Part shown: positions 28,339 through 36,876 of the stretch, piece after piece | Numbering within the stretch: the stretch's first letter is position 1 | How the letters are laid out: each line of letters begins with the position of its first letter | Source of the DNA: CAAGNP01 sp045595965 | GTDB lineage: Bacteria; Bacteroidota; Bacteroidia; Bacteroidales; UBA932 | Direction of reading: 5' to 3' | Length of the DNA stretch: 64,000 nt | Assembly: GCA_045595965.1 (NCBI GenBank) | Contig: JAZOBN010000005.1 | Coordinates: forward strand, 32,216 to 96,215 | The notes under the pieces: model-generated | Databases searched by the model: none | What the model was told of the DNA's origin: nothing | Seen by the model: the letters and a program-made list of their open reading frames with translations, nothing else | Program-made: the position numbers and the translations under genes

Positions 28339-31300
28339 GAAGTGTAAAGTGGAAGTTTGCACCACCAAACTCTTCTGATCTGCTGTAAGCAATAGTACCA
28401 TCGCTTTGGTCTATAATGTTCTTGCATATTGCAAGTCCAAGTCCTGTTCCGCTTGTTTTGGTGGTGAAGTTGGGCTTGAAGAGGTTCTGAAGGTTGTCTT
28501 CACTGACGCCAGGCCCATTGTCTTCTATTGAGATTACAAAGTAATTTTCCCCTTCAAGGAGAGATATGCGAATAACCTTCTTCTCTTTGTGTTCTACTGC
28601 CTGGATTGCATTGGTTATCAGATTGACAATAACTCTTGAAATCTGGTTCTTCTTTATAAGTGACATAGCCTGATCGGTCTGGGCAATATATTCAAAAGAT
28701 ATGTCATCCCGAGTGTTGAAGAAGATATATTGCTCCCGTACAAGGTCATATAGATTTACCAGAATGCTGTCTTCATTATAGAATTTTGAGAAACTTGAGA
28801 ATTCAGTGGCTGTTTCAGACAAAATATCAATCTGTTCCAGAAGAGAGGATGCCACTTGATCAAATTTCTGGTCCCAGCCATCTATGTTCTGACTTTTTAG
28901 TCTTATAAGGTGTTGGATGCTGAGTCTCATCGGGGTCAGAGGGTTTTTGATGTCGTGTGCAATCTGTCGTGCCATCTCTCTCCATGCCTGCTCCCTCTCA
29001 TTCTGGGCGAGCCGTTGTGTACTCTCTTCGAGGTTGTCAACCATATTGTTGTATGCTGTGACAAGAATCCCAAGTTCGTCTTTTATTTTGTAGTCTATAT
29101 GCTCAGCTTTATGCGACAGCTTCATCTCTTTCATCTTGGAGCTGATCATCACAAGGGGGCGGGCAATGGATCCGGACATGATTCTTGCACCGAATACGGC
29201 CAGGATAATCAGGATGAGGTAGAGATTGATGATGGCAGCGATGATTGGCCATGCATCCTCCTTGATGTTGGTGGTGTCGAGGAAATATGGGATGTTGAGT
29301 ATTGCTATAAATTTACCATTTATATTAAAGATGGGGGCGTATAGGGAGTAATACTCAAGAGAAGCAATACGCTCTTTTTTTATAACAAGTTTTTTGTTGT
29401 CAAACATCAATTCATGGTATGCCTGAGGATTGATTCTGGAACTTGCTATATATAATTTGAAGATGTCGGGATTTGTCGACTCTACAAGACTTCCCCCGAT
29501 ATCATAGATGTTGATATCGATCTGTCCATTGTAGGCAATTTTTTTCATCTCATCAGCCATCTCGGCATCGTAGATGTCGGAAGCCTTTTGGGAGTATTTG
29601 TATGTCTGGGAGAGGGAGGTCTGTATGGATGTGAGTTTCTCCTCCATCTGGTTACGGTTATTACCCTCAAATATCTTGATGATGAAGATTATACTTGCAG
29701 TACCCATACAAATGATGGAGATGACGATTGTTAAGGTGAATGTGTAGGTCATCTTCTTCTTGAATGAGTTGCGTGGCTCTTTGTTGATGTTTCTCCTATT
29801 GGTGCGGAACTGTAAAATACCCAATATGAAAGCTATGAAAAACAGATAGGTATATGAGAACGACACCATGTATGGGAAGAACGAGCGTTTCTCCCTGCTC
29901 ACAATGACGAAACTGTCATCAGATAGTTTGTTTATGAAATGGACATAGCCGTCAAATTGTCTTGATGAATACCTCTCATTGAATACCCTTTCGTTGACGA
30001 GTGGGTAGTTATACTTGCCGTTGTAGGCAATCAGCTTGTTTTCGTGGTATCTTGCATACGAGTAGTAAGTGGGGATATCTTCCTTGTATGAGGAGTTGGA
30101 TGTTGTCAAGGCAGATGGATATCCCATCATCTCATTAACCTTTTTTGAGTCAATTTCAAGGTACAGATTGTAGTATTGCCCCTCCACTATAAAACTGAAA
30201 AGGCCAAAATAATTTACATAACTATTGTGATTGTTTACAAAGTGGAAATGTGACCTGTCAGAGAGTGGAATACAATATTTCTCAAGTATATCATATTGGA
30301 AAAATTGAAAACAGTCTACAGGATATGAATACGTTTCTGTCTTTAGCTTGTCCATTGGACGACAAACAGTTATCCGGATATCGTATTTGTTTGTAATATT
30401 CCAGAAATACATCTCCTCAAGCCTGTTCCGAATCAACTCCCCGCTGTTTGGAATTCTAAGCAGAAGTCCCAGGAGCTGGTCAGATTCAATCAAAGGTTCT
30501 ATCGTCATCAACTGGAGTTCCAGGTCAAGATCCCTGTCAATTGCAATTTTGTTTGTCAGCACACGGTTCTGTTCGAACTCTTTAGAGAATCCATAGTAAC
30601 TTACTGTGGAAATGGTGTATATCGAGATAATGAACACATATATTGCAATCCCCTTGAATTTAAGCAGTGTCCTCTCCTTTTTGTTTACAAAATATAGATT
30701 AACTATCTGCAGACTCAAGATCAGTGCAGTGAACAATAAAGCATAGGTGAGGTAGGATATTATAGAATATAGGGAGATGTTATTCAGATTGTATAATTCC
30801 AGATTTATGGTGGAATTCAGAACCATTGACCGGAGAGTCATATGGGTATAAACCATAAGGAATAGAGGGAGCATTATCATTAATGTGAGGATCAGATAGT
30901 GCAGCCACCTCTTATCGGTCTTTCTGATCTTGAGAACAATCTCCTTTCTCAACATGAAAATGGCGAGAACTGTCAGAAACAGAAATATGTGGTTTACGAT
31001 AATGGATCCGTATGAGTTGAATAACCCTCCATCTGCATAAAGACTGGGGGAGAACATGTCACTCCTGGCAAAGTCATCGTTGGCCAGAATTGCAGAGAGG
31101 ATCCTCAAAAGCATCAAAATGGAGAGTGTAGATATAAGTGAACTCAGTCTCCTTTTTCTGAAATGGTATGAAAATGTTGCAAGACCGGCAAACAGGAGTG
31201 CAAGCCACCTGAAAATTTTATGTGCTCCCGGAGAGACAGATGAGTGGCTTGAAACAATAGAGAACAGCGGGTTTCCACTTTTGTCAAAAATGATATTTGA

Positions 31301-31879
31301 ATCATCGACGTTGACAGGGAGGACTGTGTATTCACTGTTCAATGATATGCTCTGGCTTATCTCACTTTTGAGAAGTGAGTTGTCAGTGAGATATTCTGTT
31401 TTGATGAGGAGCCCTGCAAATACTTTACTCTTTTCAGACGAGAGGACCTTTACTATGTACCATGAATTTCCCAGATTCACATATTGGATCTCCTTGTTGA
31501 GGTAGGTAAGCGGGTTTGTGGTGGTGTGGTCATGAAGCCTATACCACGGAACCATCCTGATGGTTGCATCATTATTGATGGCAAACTGATTGTACCATGA
31601 CTGGATAGTGTCGGAGTGGTATTTGTATATGACCATATCATCCGGAAGGAGGTTGAGCTCAGCCCACTCCTGAGGTGATGTTTCGAGTACCTTCTGTGCA
31701 AATTGCTCCAAAAGAGAAAGTCTCATATTGACAACCTTCTGGACCCTGGTTGCCTCATTTGCCGAGGAATCTTGCTGGGTCTGCTGAAAGGAGAAGGTGA
31801 AAAACAGTAACGAGAGCAACGTGAAGATAAAAGTCATGTTGCTCCTCATGTTGTCTAATATGTTGTACCTGTTACTCAT
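28319..31879 (-). CDS. Very large multi-pass sensor histidine kinase, NtrY-like
   Basis: About 1186 residues. An N-terminal helix (about 13-32) is followed by an extracytoplasmic segment, then a block of about seven membrane helices between residues 220 and 430, a second external domain (about 440-680), two more helices flanking a third external domain, then HAMP, HisKA and HATPase domains. The phospho-acceptor is His975 in AHDIKNPLTP, which resembles the NtrY H-box. The N-box (NLITNAIQAVE), G1 (DNGPGV) and G2 (GTGLGLAI) are intact. It pairs convergently with the NtrC-like regulator. A start five codons upstream would overlap rlmH more. Confidence 0.9.
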   Translation of the reverse strand: MSNRYNILDNMRSNMTFIFTLLSLLFFTFSFQQTQQDSSANEATRVQKVVNMRLSLLEQFAQKVLETSPQEWAELNLLPDDMVIYKYHSDTIQSWYNQFAINNDATIRMVPWYRLHDHTTTNPLTYLNKEIQYVNLGNSWYIVKVLSSEKSKVFAGLLIKTEYLTDNSLLKSEISQSISLNSEYTVLPVNVDDSNIIFDKSGNPLFSIVSSHSSVSPGAHKIFRWLALLFAGLATFSYHFRKRRLSSLISTLSILMLLRILSAILANDDFARSDMFSPSLYADGGLFNSYGSIIVNHIFLFLTVLAIFMLRKEIVLKIRKTDKRWLHYLILTLMIMLPLFLMVYTHMTLRSMVLNSTINLELYNLNNISLYSIISYLTYALLFTALILSLQIVNLYFVNKKERTLLKFKGIAIYVFIISIYTISTVSYYGFSKEFEQNRVLTNKIAIDRDLDLELQLMTIEPLIESDQLLGLLLRIPNSGELIRNRLEEMYFWNITNKYDIRITVCRPMDKLKTETYSYPVDCFQFFQYDILEKYCIPLSDRSHFHFVNNHNSYVNYFGLFSFIVEGQYYNLYLEIDSKKVNEMMGYPSALTTSNSSYKEDIPTYYSYARYHENKLIAYNGKYNYPLVNERVFNERYSSRQFDGYVHFINKLSDDSFVIVSREKRSFFPYMVSFSYTYLFFIAFILGILQFRTNRRNINKEPRNSFKKKMTYTFTLTIVISIICMGTASIIFIIKIFEGNNRNQMEEKLTSIQTSLSQTYKYSQKASDIYDAEMADEMKKIAYNGQIDINIYDIGGSLVESTNPDIFKLYIASSRINPQAYHELMFDNKKLVIKKERIASLEYYSLYAPIFNINGKFIAILNIPYFLDTTNIKEDAWPIIAAIINLYLILIILAVFGARIMSGSIARPLVMISSKMKEMKLSHKAEHIDYKIKDELGILVTAYNNMVDNLEESTQRLAQNEREQAWREMARQIAHDIKNPLTPMRLSIQHLIRLKSQNIDGWDQKFDQVASSLLEQIDILSETATEFSSFSKFYNEDSILVNLYDLVREQYIFFNTRDDISFEYIAQTDQAMSLIKKNQISRVIVNLITNAIQAVEHKEKKVIRISLLEGENYFVISIEDNGPGVSEDNLQNLFKPNFTTKTSGTGLGLAICKNIIDQSDGTIAYSRSEEFGGANFHFTLPIYRGE

Positions 31880-32345
31880 TGTGGTACGGTTCACCCTTTA
31901 TAATTGTAAATGCGCGATAGAGCTGCTCGACAAAAAAGAGACGTATAATCTGGTGGGAAAATGTCATTTTGGAGAGAGATAGTTTGGAATCGGCACGATT
32001 ATATACATCCTGACTGTAGCCATAGGAACCCCCAACTGTGAAAATCAGGTTCTTTGTCCCCATATTCATCTCCTTTTCAATCTCTTTGGACCATTCAACC
32101 GAAGAGAAGTGTCTCCCTTTCTCATCAAGCAGAATAACTTTATCGGTGGGTTTTATCTGTTTCAGGATAAGCTCCCCCTCTTTGCTCTTTATCTGTTCTT
32201 TAGTTAATGAAGATACATTCTTTAATTCGGGAATCTCAACCATATCGAATGCTATGTAGTGCTTTATCCGTTTGAGGTACACCTCAATACCCTCTTTGAC
32301 AAAAGGGAATGTTGTCTTACCTACAGTTATGAGTGTTATCTTCAT
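31872..32345 (-). CDS. rlmH: 23S rRNA (pseudouridine-1915-N3)-methyltransferase RlmH
   Basis: SPOUT-class methyltransferase acting on helix 69 of 23S rRNA. From MKITLITVGK (ATG at 32345) the product is 157 residues, the family's usual length; an upstream in-frame start adds six unsupported residues. The C-terminal knot carries TVGGSYGYS and the conserved EQLYRAFTI and EPYHNE segments. Its end overlaps the start of the kinase gene. Confidence 0.95.
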   Translation of the reverse strand: MKITLITVGKTTFPFVKEGIEVYLKRIKHYIAFDMVEIPELKNVSSLTKEQIKSKEGELILKQIKPTDKVILLDEKGRHFSSVEWSKEIEKEMNMGTKNLIFTVGGSYGYSQDVYNRADSKLSLSKMTFSHQIIRLFFVEQLYRAFTIIKGEPYHNE

Positions 32346-32360
32346 AATAAAAGCTTTGCA

Positions 32361-32368
32361 CAAAAATA
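32361..32368 (-). promoter_or_regulatory. Putative -7 box for rlmH
   Basis: The minus strand reads TATTTTTG, fitting TAnnTTTG, 15 bases before the rlmH ATG, with TTCG near the -33 position. It lies in the divergent gap between rlmH and the DUF4783-like gene. Confidence 0.4.
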
Positions 32369-32447
32369 ATGCTAATATAGAAATTTGCGAAACTTTTATG
32401 TGGCGTAATTTTTGCAGTAGAAGATTGGCTGTGTTATTTTGTACAGA

Positions 32448-32846
32448 ATGAGATATATTTTAACCATTTTGACCATTTTTACATATTCGATTGTATTGCC
32501 TGCGCAAGACAAACAATCGGAGAATGATGTATTTGTACCTATTGCGAAATATCTTGAAAATGGCAATGCAACTAATTTGTCTGCATGGTTTGCAGATAAT
32601 GTTGAATTGGTAATCTTCGGAAGCAGGAATAATTGCAGCAGAAACCAGGCAAAGCAGATAATGCGCAATTTCTTCATAAACTATACCCCCAATAATTTTG
32701 ATGTTGTCCACAAAAGCGGAAATTATCCGATGAAGTATGCAATCGGAGTGCTGGAGGGGGGTGGTAACGAATTTAAGGTTACTATATTTGTAAAAACGAC
32801 GGAGAGGGGAAATCATATCCAGCAACTCTCCATCGAAAGGGAATAA
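32448..32846 (+). CDS. Small secreted protein, DUF4783-like
   Basis: A 132-residue product with a signal peptide (hydrophobic 4-17, likely cut after LPAQ) followed by one compact domain of the NTF2-like type. I recognise it as resembling the Bacteroidetes DUF4783 family, whose function is unknown. Start ATG at 32448 is preferred over a TTG three codons upstream. It is divergent from rlmH and converges on der with a 2-bp gap. Confidence 0.7.
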   Translation: MRYILTILTIFTYSIVLPAQDKQSENDVFVPIAKYLENGNATNLSAWFADNVELVIFGSRNNCSRNQAKQIMRNFFINYTPNNFDVVHKSGNYPMKYAIGVLEGGGNEFKVTIFVKTTERGNHIQQLSIERE

Positions 32847-32848
32847 CC

Positions 32849-34156
32849 CTATTTCTGTCTCATGAATATCTGGATGGGACACCCTGTGAAATCAAAATAA
32901 CTTCTCAATTTATTCTCCAGAAAGCGTTTGTAAGGGTCCTTTATGTATTGGGGCAAATTGCAGAAGAATGCAAATGAAGGGCTCTTGGTGGGCAATTGGG
33001 TAATAAATTTGATTTTGATGTATTTCCCTTTGGTTGCAGGAGGGGGATAACTCTCAATCTCAGGCAGCATAAGCTCGTTTAGTTTGGATGTGGGGATCTT
33101 CTGAGAAAAGTTTTCGTAAACTTTTGCTGCTGCATCAAGGACATCAAGAATCCTCTGTTTGTTGATTACGGAGGTGAAGATTATAGGGAGATCGTTGAAA
33201 GGAGAGAGTCTCTGTTTGATAACTTCTGTGTACTCTTTCATTGTGTTGTTCCCTTTTGTGATAGTGTCCCATTTGTTTACGACTACAACACATCCCTTTT
33301 TGTTGCGGTTGATGAGGTTGAATATAGCAAGATCCTGTGCCTCAATGCCACTCTGGGCATCAATCATCAGGATACATATATCTGAGTGCTCAATGGCTCT
33401 GATGGAGCGCATTACAGAGTAGAACTCAAGATCTTCCTTGACTTTGGTCTTTTTCCTCAGACCAGCAGTATCTACAAGCATGAATTCGTGACCGAATTTG
33501 TTGTAATATGACTCTACAGAGTCCCTGGTGGTACCGGCAATGGGGGTTACAATGTTTCTGTCTTCACCCAAAAATGCATTTGTCAAAGATGATTTTCCCA
33601 CATTCGGTTTCCCGACGATGGCGATTCTTGGAATATCGGCGTATTTGTCCTCCTGTACCTCCTCTACAGGGAGAATTTTCACGAGTTCATCAAGAAGGTC
33701 GCCGGTGCCGCTTCCGTTTGCAGATGAAATGCTCCAGATCTCTCCAAGTCCCAGTGAGTAAAATTCGTAGGCATCATATTGTTTGGCAGCATTGTCAACT
33801 TTGTTCACAACAAGCATCACAGGTTTTTTTGATTGTCTGAGGATCTCAGCAATCTCTGCATCATAATCTGTAATCCCTGTACCTACCTCTACAAGGAAAA
33901 GGACAACATCGGCCTCATCAATGGCTATCGATACCTGTTTTCTGATTTCACCCTCGAAGATGTCATCAGAATTGGATGTGTATCCACCTGTATCTACCAC
34001 CGAAAATTCGTGACCGCACCATTCGCATTTACCATAGTGTCTGTCCCTTGTTACCCCCGCTGTTTCATCGACAATCGCCTGTCTCATTCCGACAAGACGG
34101 TTGAAAAGTGTTGATTTGCCTACATTCGGGCGACCTACTATTGCTACAAGACTCAT
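32849..34156 (-). CDS. der: Ribosome-associated GTPase Der (EngA)
   Basis: Double-GTPase needed for 50S subunit assembly. From MSLVAIVGRPN the product is 435 residues. The first P-loop GRPNVGKS is at residues 8-15 and the second, GKPNVGKS, near residue 182, each followed by its switch II DTAG/DTGG and NKxD motifs; a KH-like domain closes the protein. The ATG at 34156 overlaps the upstream gene's stop codon in an ATGA arrangement; a longer start would add 14 non-conserved residues. Confidence 0.96.
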   Translation of the reverse strand: MSLVAIVGRPNVGKSTLFNRLVGMRQAIVDETAGVTRDRHYGKCEWCGHEFSVVDTGGYTSNSDDIFEGEIRKQVSIAIDEADVVLFLVEVGTGITDYDAEIAEILRQSKKPVMLVVNKVDNAAKQYDAYEFYSLGLGEIWSISSANGSGTGDLLDELVKILPVEEVQEDKYADIPRIAIVGKPNVGKSSLTNAFLGEDRNIVTPIAGTTRDSVESYYNKFGHEFMLVDTAGLRKKTKVKEDLEFYSVMRSIRAIEHSDICILMIDAQSGIEAQDLAIFNLINRNKKGCVVVVNKWDTITKGNNTMKEYTEVIKQRLSPFNDLPIIFTSVINKQRILDVLDAAAKVYENFSQKIPTSKLNELMLPEIESYPPPATKGKYIKIKFITQLPTKSPSFAFFCNLPQYIKDPYKRFLENKLRSYFDFTGCPIQIFMRQK

Positions 34157-34428
34157 TTGTTGTTCTCCTTTTCTTTTAATATAGTTTTTGCCGCACATAT
34201 TTCGTTGCAGCTTACGCAGAAGTCTTCATCGCATCCGCCCGACTTTCTGCTTTTCTTTCTCCATATTCTCAGTTCTTCCTCTTTGGCGCAGATAATCCCC
34301 CTCTTTCTCATCTCCTTGTTGTGGGAGATCTCGGTGTCTGGGAAATCCTTTTTCAAGAAGATAATGTTGAAGCAGAGCAGTAACACCGCTATGCCTACAA
34401 AAATCAAGGATGCGATTAAAATCTTCAT
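34153..34428 (-). CDS. Small Cys-rich single-pass membrane protein, unknown function
   Basis: A 91-residue protein with a membrane helix at about residues 3-24, a charged middle, and five cysteines: C47 plus a tight cluster C66, C71, C74 and C78 (spacing x4, x2, x3). The cluster could bind zinc or an iron-sulfur centre. If residues 25-91 are cytoplasmic, metal binding is more likely than disulfide formation. The gene lies between nadE and der, ends in an ATGA overlap with der and follows nadE by 1 base, so it is a real part of that operon. I cannot name the family. Confidence 0.72.
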   Translation of the reverse strand: MKILIASLIFVGIAVLLLCFNIIFLKKDFPDTEISHNKEMRKRGIICAKEEELRIWRKKSRKSGGCDEDFCVSCNEICAAKTILKEKENNK

Positions 34429-34429
34429 A

Positions 34430-35272
34430 CTATTCTACCCACTTGTATTGGTCGAGAAGTGGTTTGTTGCTAATTTTTATTACAGGGGCCATCTGGTGTG
34501 CCTTGAAAGCACTCCTGGCCTTGAGTGTCAATATCTTATCAATCAGAGCAGAATCCACTCCCTCCTTAATGAGTTCCTCTTTTGTTTTACCCTCTTCAAT
34601 CAATGAGTGCAGTACCGGGTCAAGAACAGAGTATTCAGGAAGAGAATCGGTATCTTTCTGATCGGGACGAAGTTCTGCGGAGGGGGCTTTGGTGATTGTG
34701 GAGACAGGGATGATGACACTGTTTTTGTTGATGTGGTTTGCAAGATCGTATACCTGTGTCTTGTATATGTCTGCAATCACCATAATGGCACCAGACAAAT
34801 CTCCATAGAGAGTCCCATATCCCATAGCCAATTCGCTCTTGTTGGAGGTGTTCAGGAGCAATGCCCCTTTTCTGTTGGAGTAGGACATGAGGATTGTCCC
34901 TCTAATTCGGGCCTGAATATTCTCTTGGGTGTTGTCCCAATGGTGATCTCCATCAAAAATGGGTGAGAGATCTTTTATGTATCTCATGTATATCTTTTCG
35001 ATGGGGATAACCAGATATTTGATGTCCAGATTATTTGCCAGATCGACAGCGTCGGTCAGCGAGTGTAGTGTAGAGTATGGAGAAGGCATCAGGATGCCGC
35101 ATACATTCTCTTTGCCGAGTGCTTCTACAGCCAATGCTGCGACCACGGCAGAGTCAATCCCTCCTGAAAGACCCAGGACCGCTTTTTTCGCCCCGCAACG
35201 GGCAAAAAAATTCCGGAGGGAATTGACCAGTTTCTCGTGGACAACCTCTATGGATGTGTAGTTTGTATCCAT
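34430..35272 (-). CDS. nadE: NH3-dependent NAD+ synthetase
   Basis: Amidates nicotinic acid adenine dinucleotide to NAD+. The ATP-pyrophosphatase loop SGGIDS is at residues 36-41. At 280 residues it lacks the N-terminal glutaminase domain, so ammonia rather than glutamine is the expected nitrogen donor. It lies 4 bp after prs, a fitting neighbour because PRPP feeds NAD synthesis. Confidence 0.93.
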   Translation of the reverse strand: MDTNYTSIEVVHEKLVNSLRNFFARCGAKKAVLGLSGGIDSAVVAALAVEALGKENVCGILMPSPYSTLHSLTDAVDLANNLDIKYLVIPIEKIYMRYIKDLSPIFDGDHHWDNTQENIQARIRGTILMSYSNRKGALLLNTSNKSELAMGYGTLYGDLSGAIMVIADIYKTQVYDLANHINKNSVIIPVSTITKAPSAELRPDQKDTDSLPEYSVLDPVLHSLIEEGKTKEELIKEGVDSALIDKILTLKARSAFKAHQMAPVIKISNKPLLDQYKWVE

Positions 35273-35276
35273 TATC

Positions 35277-36227
35277 TTAGAAAATAAAACTTGGACTGAT
35301 AGGTTGGTAGTTGTAAACTTTGTCTATCACATCAGCGAAGATGTCTGCAACAGTCAGGACTTTGATCTTTGATGTGTCTGTGTCAGGACCTGGTCTCAAT
35401 GGAATAGTGTCAGATACCACTACCTCCAAAAGGGCAGAATCTGCAATTTTCTCATAAGCTTTACCCGAAAGGACAGGGTGTGTAGCCATGGCACGTACGC
35501 TTGAAGCACCTTTCTCCATAAGCATGTCTGCAGCTTTTGCGATAGTTCCTGCAGTGTCGATCATGTCATCTACGATAACAATGTTTCTACCCTCAACATC
35601 ACCGATTGCAGTCATTGAACCTACTACATTTGCTTTCTCCCTTGATTTGTGACAAACGATAAGTGGACATCCAAGGATTCTTGCATAGGCATTTGCCCTT
35701 TTGGCACCACCCATATCAGGGGCAGCGATAGATAGATTTTCAAGGTTCAGACTCCTCAAATATGGCAAGAAAAGTGAACTTGCATAGATGTGGTCAACAG
35801 GAAAATCGAAGAAACCCTGGATCTGGTCAGCGTGAAGGTCGGCAGTCATGACTCTGTCACAACCGGCAGCATGAAGGAGGTTTGCAACCAATTTTGCACC
35901 GATAGAGACTCTGGGACGGTCTTTTCTGTCTTGTCTTGCCCATCCGAAATAGGGGATAACTGCGATTACTTTGTATGCTGATGCCCTCTTTGCTGCATCA
36001 ATCATAAGAAGCAGTTCAAACAAGTTGTCGACAGGTGGAAATGTAGATTGTACAATGAAAACTGTAGCACCGCGTACCGATTCATCAAAAGCGGGCTGGA
36101 ATTCTCCGTCACTGAAATCTGTTACAATTGATTTGCCAAGGTCCAGATTCAATGATCGTGCAATTTTTTCTGCGAGGTATCTTGAGCCTCTACAGGTAAA
36201 TAATTTGATAGTGTGTCTGTGGTCCAT
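35277..36227 (-). CDS. prs: Ribose-phosphate pyrophosphokinase
   Basis: Makes PRPP from ribose-5-phosphate and ATP for nucleotide, histidine and NAD synthesis. The 316-residue length is standard for class I. Visible signatures are the metal-binding DLHADQIQGFF near residue 133 and the PRPP loop VIVDDMIDTAGT near residue 218. The gene is 3 bp after engB and 4 bp before nadE. Confidence 0.97.
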   Translation of the reverse strand: MDHRHTIKLFTCRGSRYLAEKIARSLNLDLGKSIVTDFSDGEFQPAFDESVRGATVFIVQSTFPPVDNLFELLLMIDAAKRASAYKVIAVIPYFGWARQDRKDRPRVSIGAKLVANLLHAAGCDRVMTADLHADQIQGFFDFPVDHIYASSLFLPYLRSLNLENLSIAAPDMGGAKRANAYARILGCPLIVCHKSREKANVVGSMTAIGDVEGRNIVIVDDMIDTAGTIAKAADMLMEKGASSVRAMATHPVLSGKAYEKIADSALLEVVVSDTIPLRPGPDTDTSKIKVLTVADIFADVIDKVYNYQPISPSFIF

Positions 36228-36230
36228 AGG

Positions 36231-36830
36231 TTATAATGTTTTTAGTGTGTTTTCAATGTAGTCCAGGATTTCATCTCTCCCCATACCTGTTTCCGCCGAT
36301 GAGGTAAATACAGGAGGAAGTTCCTCCCAATATTCGAGGAGGGTTTTTTTGTTCTTTGCCACTTGTGATGCAAGGGCATTGACTCCAAGTTTGTCCCCTT
36401 TTGTAAAGATGATTGTAAATGGGATTCCGAGCTCTCCGAGCTTAAGGAGAAAATCAAGGTCTATCCTCTGTATGTCGTGGCGTGAATCGAGGAGGACGAA
36501 AAGTGTTACAAGCTCCTCGGAATTGCATATGTAATGGGTGATGATCTCAGAAAGCTTGTCAGTGGCCTTTTTGGAAACTTTTGCATAGCCGTATCCCGGA
36601 AGGTCTACAAGATACCATTGGTCATTGATAAGAAAGTGGTTGACCAGCTGGGTCTTCCCGGGTGTGGCTGATGTGTGGGCCAGTTTTTTTTGTTCACAAA
36701 GCATATTTATCAGAGATGATTTTCCTACGTTTGAACGCCCAATGAACGCAAATTCAGGGGCTTTCCTTTTAGGTCTCTGGTCTAATTTCTGGCTGCTGCC
36801 CGAAAATATGGCTTGAGTTATCTTCATCAC
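36231..36830 (-). CDS. engB: Ribosome biogenesis GTPase EngB (YsxC/YihA)
   Basis: Small TrmE-Era-type GTPase for 50S assembly. P-loop GRSNVGKS is at residues 31-38, switch II is VDLPGYGYA and the G4 motif is TKGD. Length is 199 residues. Two adjacent Met codons (36830 and 36827) could serve as start. It is first in the engB-prs-nadE operon, which also feeds into der. Confidence 0.95.
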   Translation of the reverse strand: MMKITQAIFSGSSQKLDQRPKRKAPEFAFIGRSNVGKSSLINMLCEQKKLAHTSATPGKTQLVNHFLINDQWYLVDLPGYGYAKVSKKATDKLSEIITHYICNSEELVTLFVLLDSRHDIQRIDLDFLLKLGELGIPFTIIFTKGDKLGVNALASQVAKNKKTLLEYWEELPPVFTSSAETGMGRDEILDYIENTLKTL

Positions 36831-36844
36831 CGGTAATTTGGTCG

Positions 36845-36852
36845 CAAAAATA
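36845..36852 (-). promoter_or_regulatory. Putative -7 box for the engB-prs-nadE-der operon
   Basis: The minus strand reads TATTTTTG, fitting TAnnTTTG, 14 bases before the engB start. It sits 11 bases from the opposing box at 36864-36871. Confidence 0.42.
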
Positions 36853-36863
36853 TAAAAAATTAT

Positions 36864-36871
36864 TATATTTG
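36864..36871 (+). promoter_or_regulatory. Putative -7 box for xseA-xseB
   Basis: TATATTTG, an exact TAnnTTTG match, ends 5 bases before the xseA ATG, so the transcript would be leaderless or nearly so. It forms a tight divergent pair with the engB box. Confidence 0.45.
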
Positions 36872-36876
36872 TAAGT

